Below the pieces are notes generated by a model. The model had not been told where the DNA came from, ran no database searches, and saw only the letters and a program-made list of their open reading frames with translations. From contig JAHLLD010000003.1 of assembly GCA_020444325.1 (NCBI GenBank), positions 147,572 through 211,571 on the forward strand: a stretch of DNA of 64,000 nucleotides, written 5' to 3'. Origin of the DNA: a bacterium. GTDB taxonomy: Bacteria; Bacteroidota; Ignavibacteria; SZUA-365. The position numbers and the translations under genes are program-made. Position 1 is the first letter of the stretch. Every line of letters begins with the position of its first letter. Of the stretch, positions 60,824 to 64,000 are shown one piece after another.

Positions 60824-62143
60824 TCAGATTACGCCGCTGCTGCCTGCGTAGAGCACGTCTTTGACGCGGATATGGGGCAGGAGCATGGGGAAGTAGCCAT
60901 CCGTCGTCGAGCAGCGGGAAACGGGACCGAGGTCCTGGATTTCCTTGAACAGGTACACCGGCGTTTCCCGAATGAGGACATTGCGCACGCCTCGCGTGAT
61001 TTTTCCATCCTCGATCATGAAGAGTCCGTCACGCGTCGACCCCGTCAGCAGACAGTTGCGCGGATCGATCATCGAGAGCTGCGCGAAGCCGCTGACCAGC
61101 AGTCCTTTTTCGATACCAGCGATAAGCTGTTCTGCAGGAGTTTCACCGCCCTGCATGATCAGGTTCGTGGGTGAGGCCACGGGATCGCCTTTTTTGGAAA
61201 AGCGTTCGCGTGTGATGGAATCGATCACACCGTTTTTCACCCAGGTGCGGGGATGGACCGGCAGTCCTTCAGCCGTAAAGGGCATGGAAGGCAGCTCTGC
61301 ATACATCGGATCGGATTGCAGGGTGATGCGTTCGTCGAACATTTTCGTACCGACGAAGGATGAGCCGTCGAGGCGGCGCAGGAAGCTCTGATCCTGTTCG
61401 ATCGCGCGTTCGGAAAACTGCGAAAGCATTGGCTGCAGCATGTCTGCCAGCGCACGGGGTTCGAATACGGTGGAGAGCCGTCCCCCTTCAATCTGCACGG
61501 GTTCTTTCCACGCCGCGCATTTCTGCATGGCAACACCGAGCGCGGAACGCACGGCCTCGCGATCAAGTGCTCCGCGGTAGGTCTCCGCGAAACCCGTGCT
61601 CCAGCCATCCTTTGCATACACTCGCAGACTGCTGTGATGAAGGGTGGATTCCTGGTGCAGGAAGAGTCCTGCACTCGAGGCCAGGGCAAGAGAAGAACGG
61701 GTGGATGACAGGCTTCCGCTGAAGCGCATGTCCTTTGCGCGCACATCATCAAGCAACTGCCTGGTCACAGCGCTGTCGATGCCGTCCTCAATACGGAAGC
61801 CGTCCACAACGAGAGGCGCCGCACTGCTCTCGGCGGCGGAGGGGAAGGGATAAATTTCCGGAGACTCCGGCATGCTTGCTGCGAGTGCCACCGCGCGTGA
61901 GATGGCAGAGCGGATACCTTCCGCTGAAAGTTCGTTGCACTGCACGGTCATATACCGTTTGCCGACGCGCACGCTGATCTGCATGGAGGCATCGCTGCTG
62001 TACTGTGCGGGACGCAGTGTGTTGTCCGCCAGTGGCTGACTCATGCCTTCGGCCGAGCGCAGCACCGCGAAACACTCGTCGGCGTCTTTCGCCTGCACAG
62101 CGAGGCCAAGCAATTCCTGGGCTTTGGATCTTGTCATACTCAT
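60824..62143 (-). CDS. pmbA: TldE/PmbA-family metallopeptidase-like protein
   Basis: A 439-residue protein of the TldD/PmbA family. It acts with TldD as a heterodimer in peptide maturation or antitoxin decay. The N-terminal domain has SMQISVRVGKRYMTVQCN; the C-terminal part has AEGLPVHPRTWVKNGVID and LTGSTRDGLFMIEDGKITRGV, typical of TldE. As in all TldE members no HExxxH is present. The start overlaps the stop of the TldD gene by 4 bp. Start at 62143 or 62137 both possible. Confidence 0.9.
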   Translation of the reverse strand: MSMTRSKAQELLGLAVQAKDADECFAVLRSAEGMSQPLADNTLRPAQYSSDASMQISVRVGKRYMTVQCNELSAEGIRSAISRAVALAASMPESPEIYPFPSAAESSAAPLVVDGFRIEDGIDSAVTRQLLDDVRAKDMRFSGSLSSTRSSLALASSAGLFLHQESTLHHSSLRVYAKDGWSTGFAETYRGALDREAVRSALGVAMQKCAAWKEPVQIEGGRLSTVFEPRALADMLQPMLSQFSERAIEQDQSFLRRLDGSSFVGTKMFDERITLQSDPMYAELPSMPFTAEGLPVHPRTWVKNGVIDSITRERFSKKGDPVASPTNLIMQGGETPAEQLIAGIEKGLLVSGFAQLSMIDPRNCLLTGSTRDGLFMIEDGKITRGVRNVLIRETPVYLFKEIQDLGPVSRCSTTDGYFPMLLPHIRVKDVLYAGSSGVI

Positions 62144-63699
62144 GACTGCTCCCTCGCTGCGTAGACGGGCACATCCGCGAAAAGCGTGGGGGGAACGGAA
62201 ACGGAGAAGGGAGCCGACCACAGTGGATTCGCCCGCGAGGGGAAGAGATCTCCCGCCGTCATGGTTTCCTTGCCGCTGCCTATCGCGACGATGGCGTTCC
62301 AGAACTGTTCCACCGAGGTTTCGATTTCCACGCCGCGCACCATGTCCCCGGTTTTACCGCCTTTGATCATCCAGGCCGCCTGGGGTTTGAGACGGAACAG
62401 CGTGCGCTGGGGATTGGTGACGATGCTGCCGCGTCCCTTGACATAGAGTCCATCATCGACACCTGAAATCAGGTCGTTGAGATCGCCGTCCGTTCCTTCC
62501 TGCATGATGATGTTGGGCATGGAAGGACCCGCGGGTTCGCTCCAGTGCGCGGTGCGGGTGCAGGGAAAGCCGATGCCTGCAGGGAGAGCGGGAAGGGTGT
62601 CATCCCACGGCAGATGACTGAACACGCCGTCGGTGAGCAGCGGCATGCGCAGGGCAGGACGACCGCTGTCGTCCCATCCGCCGGTGGCGAGTCCGTCCGC
62701 CAGCGTCATATCCGCCTCGAGCTGAAGGGATGCGGGACCGATGCGTTTGTTGCCGATATCCGCAACGCGGAGCCATGCGTCTCCCGGACGCCGTCCGTCA
62801 ATCTCCATCACGCTGCGCGGATCGAAATGCGGAAGCAGCGTCTCGAACAGTACATCCCACAGCACGCTGGGATGCAGCACCACCTGGTATTTGCCTTCCT
62901 TCACCGGTTCCGCGGTCTGCGTGCGCAGTACTTCCTGCATCGCGGTTTCGAGATCGCTTTTGAAATTCCGTTTCGTGATTTCCCAGCCGCCGGACTGCGC
63001 TTCGAAGCTGCTGCTTCTGCTGTCCATGCGCCGCAGCTTCTGATGAAACGCCGTCACCGCGAAGTTCGGGTAGGTCATCACATGCTTCTGCCGCAGGCGG
63101 GATCCGGCAGAATTCACGAGCAGCCGCGTGCTCTCCTGCATGAAGAGATTCGCGACCGAGTACGGTATCTGCTGAATCTTGAGGGGGTAGGTTGTCAGCT
63201 CTCGAAGGAAGGCGATTTTCTCTTCGACCGGAACTTTGAAAGGATCGATTTCCACCGGTGTTTCCCAGCTTTGTTCGCCCAGATCACCTCGCGTGGAGGC
63301 AGGATCGTTGTCCAGACGCTGCTGCGCCGCAACCGCATCCGCCGCGCTGCAGGCATGCATCGCCAGGTCCTTCGCGCGTCCCGCTTCCCAGGCCGCGGTA
63401 ACCGCCGTGCCCCAGGCGCCATCCTTGAACACGCGGAGACAGTAGCCGCTTTCGCTGCTGTCGCTGAGCGTGTGCACATCCTCTTTCCGAAGCTGTATGC
63501 TTTCGCGATGCTCGTGCATCGAAAGGACTTCGGCGTAGGATGCGCCCTGCGATGTTGCGGCATCCACTGCGTCCTGTATCCAGTCCGCATTCGCCGCGAT
63601 ATCCCCATCGTCCTTCACGCCGCGTGCCTGTATTCCCGCGGGAAGTGTGGCGAGTGTTCCCACGACTGCGCTGCTCTTGAGAAAATCTCTTCTGTCCAT
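62140..63699 (-). CDS. TldD-family protein with Tat signal; HExxxH not seen
   Basis: A 519-residue TldD-like protein. It starts MDRRDFLKSSAVVGTLATLP, a twin-arginine signal, so it would be exported folded. The N-terminal domain has SGYCLRVFKDGAWGTAVTA. The catalytic TldD motif HExxxH should follow a VVLxP strand; here the place reads QVVLHPSVLWDVLFETLLPH, with no HExxxH. It may be inactive, act through another site, or be a diverged subunit. It is coupled to the TldE-type gene. The upstream frame to 63930 is not used because the Tat signal is internal to it. Confidence 0.88.
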   Translation of the reverse strand: MDRRDFLKSSAVVGTLATLPAGIQARGVKDDGDIAANADWIQDAVDAATSQGASYAEVLSMHEHRESIQLRKEDVHTLSDSSESGYCLRVFKDGAWGTAVTAAWEAGRAKDLAMHACSAADAVAAQQRLDNDPASTRGDLGEQSWETPVEIDPFKVPVEEKIAFLRELTTYPLKIQQIPYSVANLFMQESTRLLVNSAGSRLRQKHVMTYPNFAVTAFHQKLRRMDSRSSSFEAQSGGWEITKRNFKSDLETAMQEVLRTQTAEPVKEGKYQVVLHPSVLWDVLFETLLPHFDPRSVMEIDGRRPGDAWLRVADIGNKRIGPASLQLEADMTLADGLATGGWDDSGRPALRMPLLTDGVFSHLPWDDTLPALPAGIGFPCTRTAHWSEPAGPSMPNIIMQEGTDGDLNDLISGVDDGLYVKGRGSIVTNPQRTLFRLKPQAAWMIKGGKTGDMVRGVEIETSVEQFWNAIVAIGSGKETMTAGDLFPSRANPLWSAPFSVSVPPTLFADVPVYAAREQS

Positions 63700-63858
63700 A
63701 CCCTGATGTACTGTTGCCTGTACCAAAAAGTTCATTGCCTGCTGCAATGCGGAAGATACGACATGCGCGGGAAGTTCTGAAAATCGAAGGTTTTGCCTTT
63801 CATATTCCACTGAGAAGGAATGCTTCCGGCCTATGCTTTTTTTCGTATTTTTCCCCTT

Positions 63859-64000
63859 ATGAAAACCATGCATTGCCGCATATCGGGACTGGTACAGGGC
63901 GTGGGTTTCCGCTACTTCGTCCTTCAGCATGCCCGCACACTCGGAGTGCGCGGATACGTGGAAAACGAGTACAGCGGCGACGTCATTGTCGTTGCGCAGG
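63859..64000 (+). CDS. Acylphosphatase, 5' part
   Basis: The visible 47 residues run off the window end. They begin MKTMHCRISGLVQGVGFRYF, the acylphosphatase signature with the phosphate-binding loop GxVQGVGFR and its Arg. A following VRGYVENEYSGDV is normal. It hydrolyses acyl phosphates. It is divergent from the TldD-like gene with 159 bp between. The end is outside the window. Confidence 0.93.
   Translation, partial: MKTMHCRISGLVQGVGFRYFVLQHARTLGVRGYVENEYSGDVIVVAQ

Overview
The window is a 64 kb piece of bacterial chromosome from a member of the FCB group (Bacteroidota, Chlorobiota, Ignavibacteriota and relatives). The evidence is two large secreted proteins ending in type IX secretion sorting domains with the QNFPNPFNP or QNYPNPFNP signature, a tiny bS22/mS38-like ribosomal gene, an HU/IHF-type protein and a cell-surface lipoprotein style common in that group. 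The co-occurrence of type IX cargo with type IV pilus genes and many two-component kinases suggests an Ignavibacteriota/Chlorobiota-like lineage rather than a classical Bacteroidetes, but this is inference. I see no rRNA, tRNA, CRISPR array, insertion sequence or prophage.

Layout. 1-820: tail of a receiver-kinase hybrid. 835-6554 (minus): housekeeping cluster (sppA, HU, zinc-ribbon/TPR protein, mini ribosomal protein, HIT, YtxH, DUF948-like, UbiA-like prenyltransferase, DUF362). 6740-9918 (plus): plsY, HtrA-like lipoprotein protease, purB and a terminator. 10020-19730: a complete chemosensory operon (cheW, cheR-TPR, cheW, MCP, cheA-REC, cheB, receiver-kinase) with no stand-alone CheY. 19823-36823: an atypical type IV pilus locus: OmpR/PhoB-family response regulator and kinase, tandem pilins, pilC, pilB, three minor pilin-like genes, pilT, a PilM-PilN fusion, a PilO-PilP fusion, a short PilQ secretin and a PAS/HAMP hybrid kinase. 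36908-42545: Rrf2 regulator, ALDH7-type dehydrogenase, flavin reductase, CDF metal transporter, upp and an unknown membrane protein. 42602-54371: two type IX cargo proteins flanking birA, cysteine desulfurase, Ppx/GppA, prmA and an M28 lipoprotein peptidase. 54502-64000: peptide ABC ATPase, acyl-CoA carboxylase subunit, an NtrC-type regulator, EamA transporter, a TldE/TldD pair and the start of an acylphosphatase.

How it may work together. The chemosensory array probably controls the pilus machinery next to it, as Pil-Chp or Frz-like systems do elsewhere. The strongest new observation is in the DNA between the pilus genes: four promoters carry three roughly pentameric direct repeats spaced exactly 11 bp apart. 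In three of them the last repeat lies 11 bp before a TATTTT/TATCTT/TAGATT -10 hexamer; in the fourth the array is displaced by exactly one 11-bp unit. This is the geometry of PhoB/OmpR-activated promoters, and the response regulator gene sits immediately upstream. The pilin-like proteins also lack the usual prepilin leader and Glu5, and no prepilin peptidase is encoded in the window. Together these define a compact, separately regulated, non-canonical pilus system.
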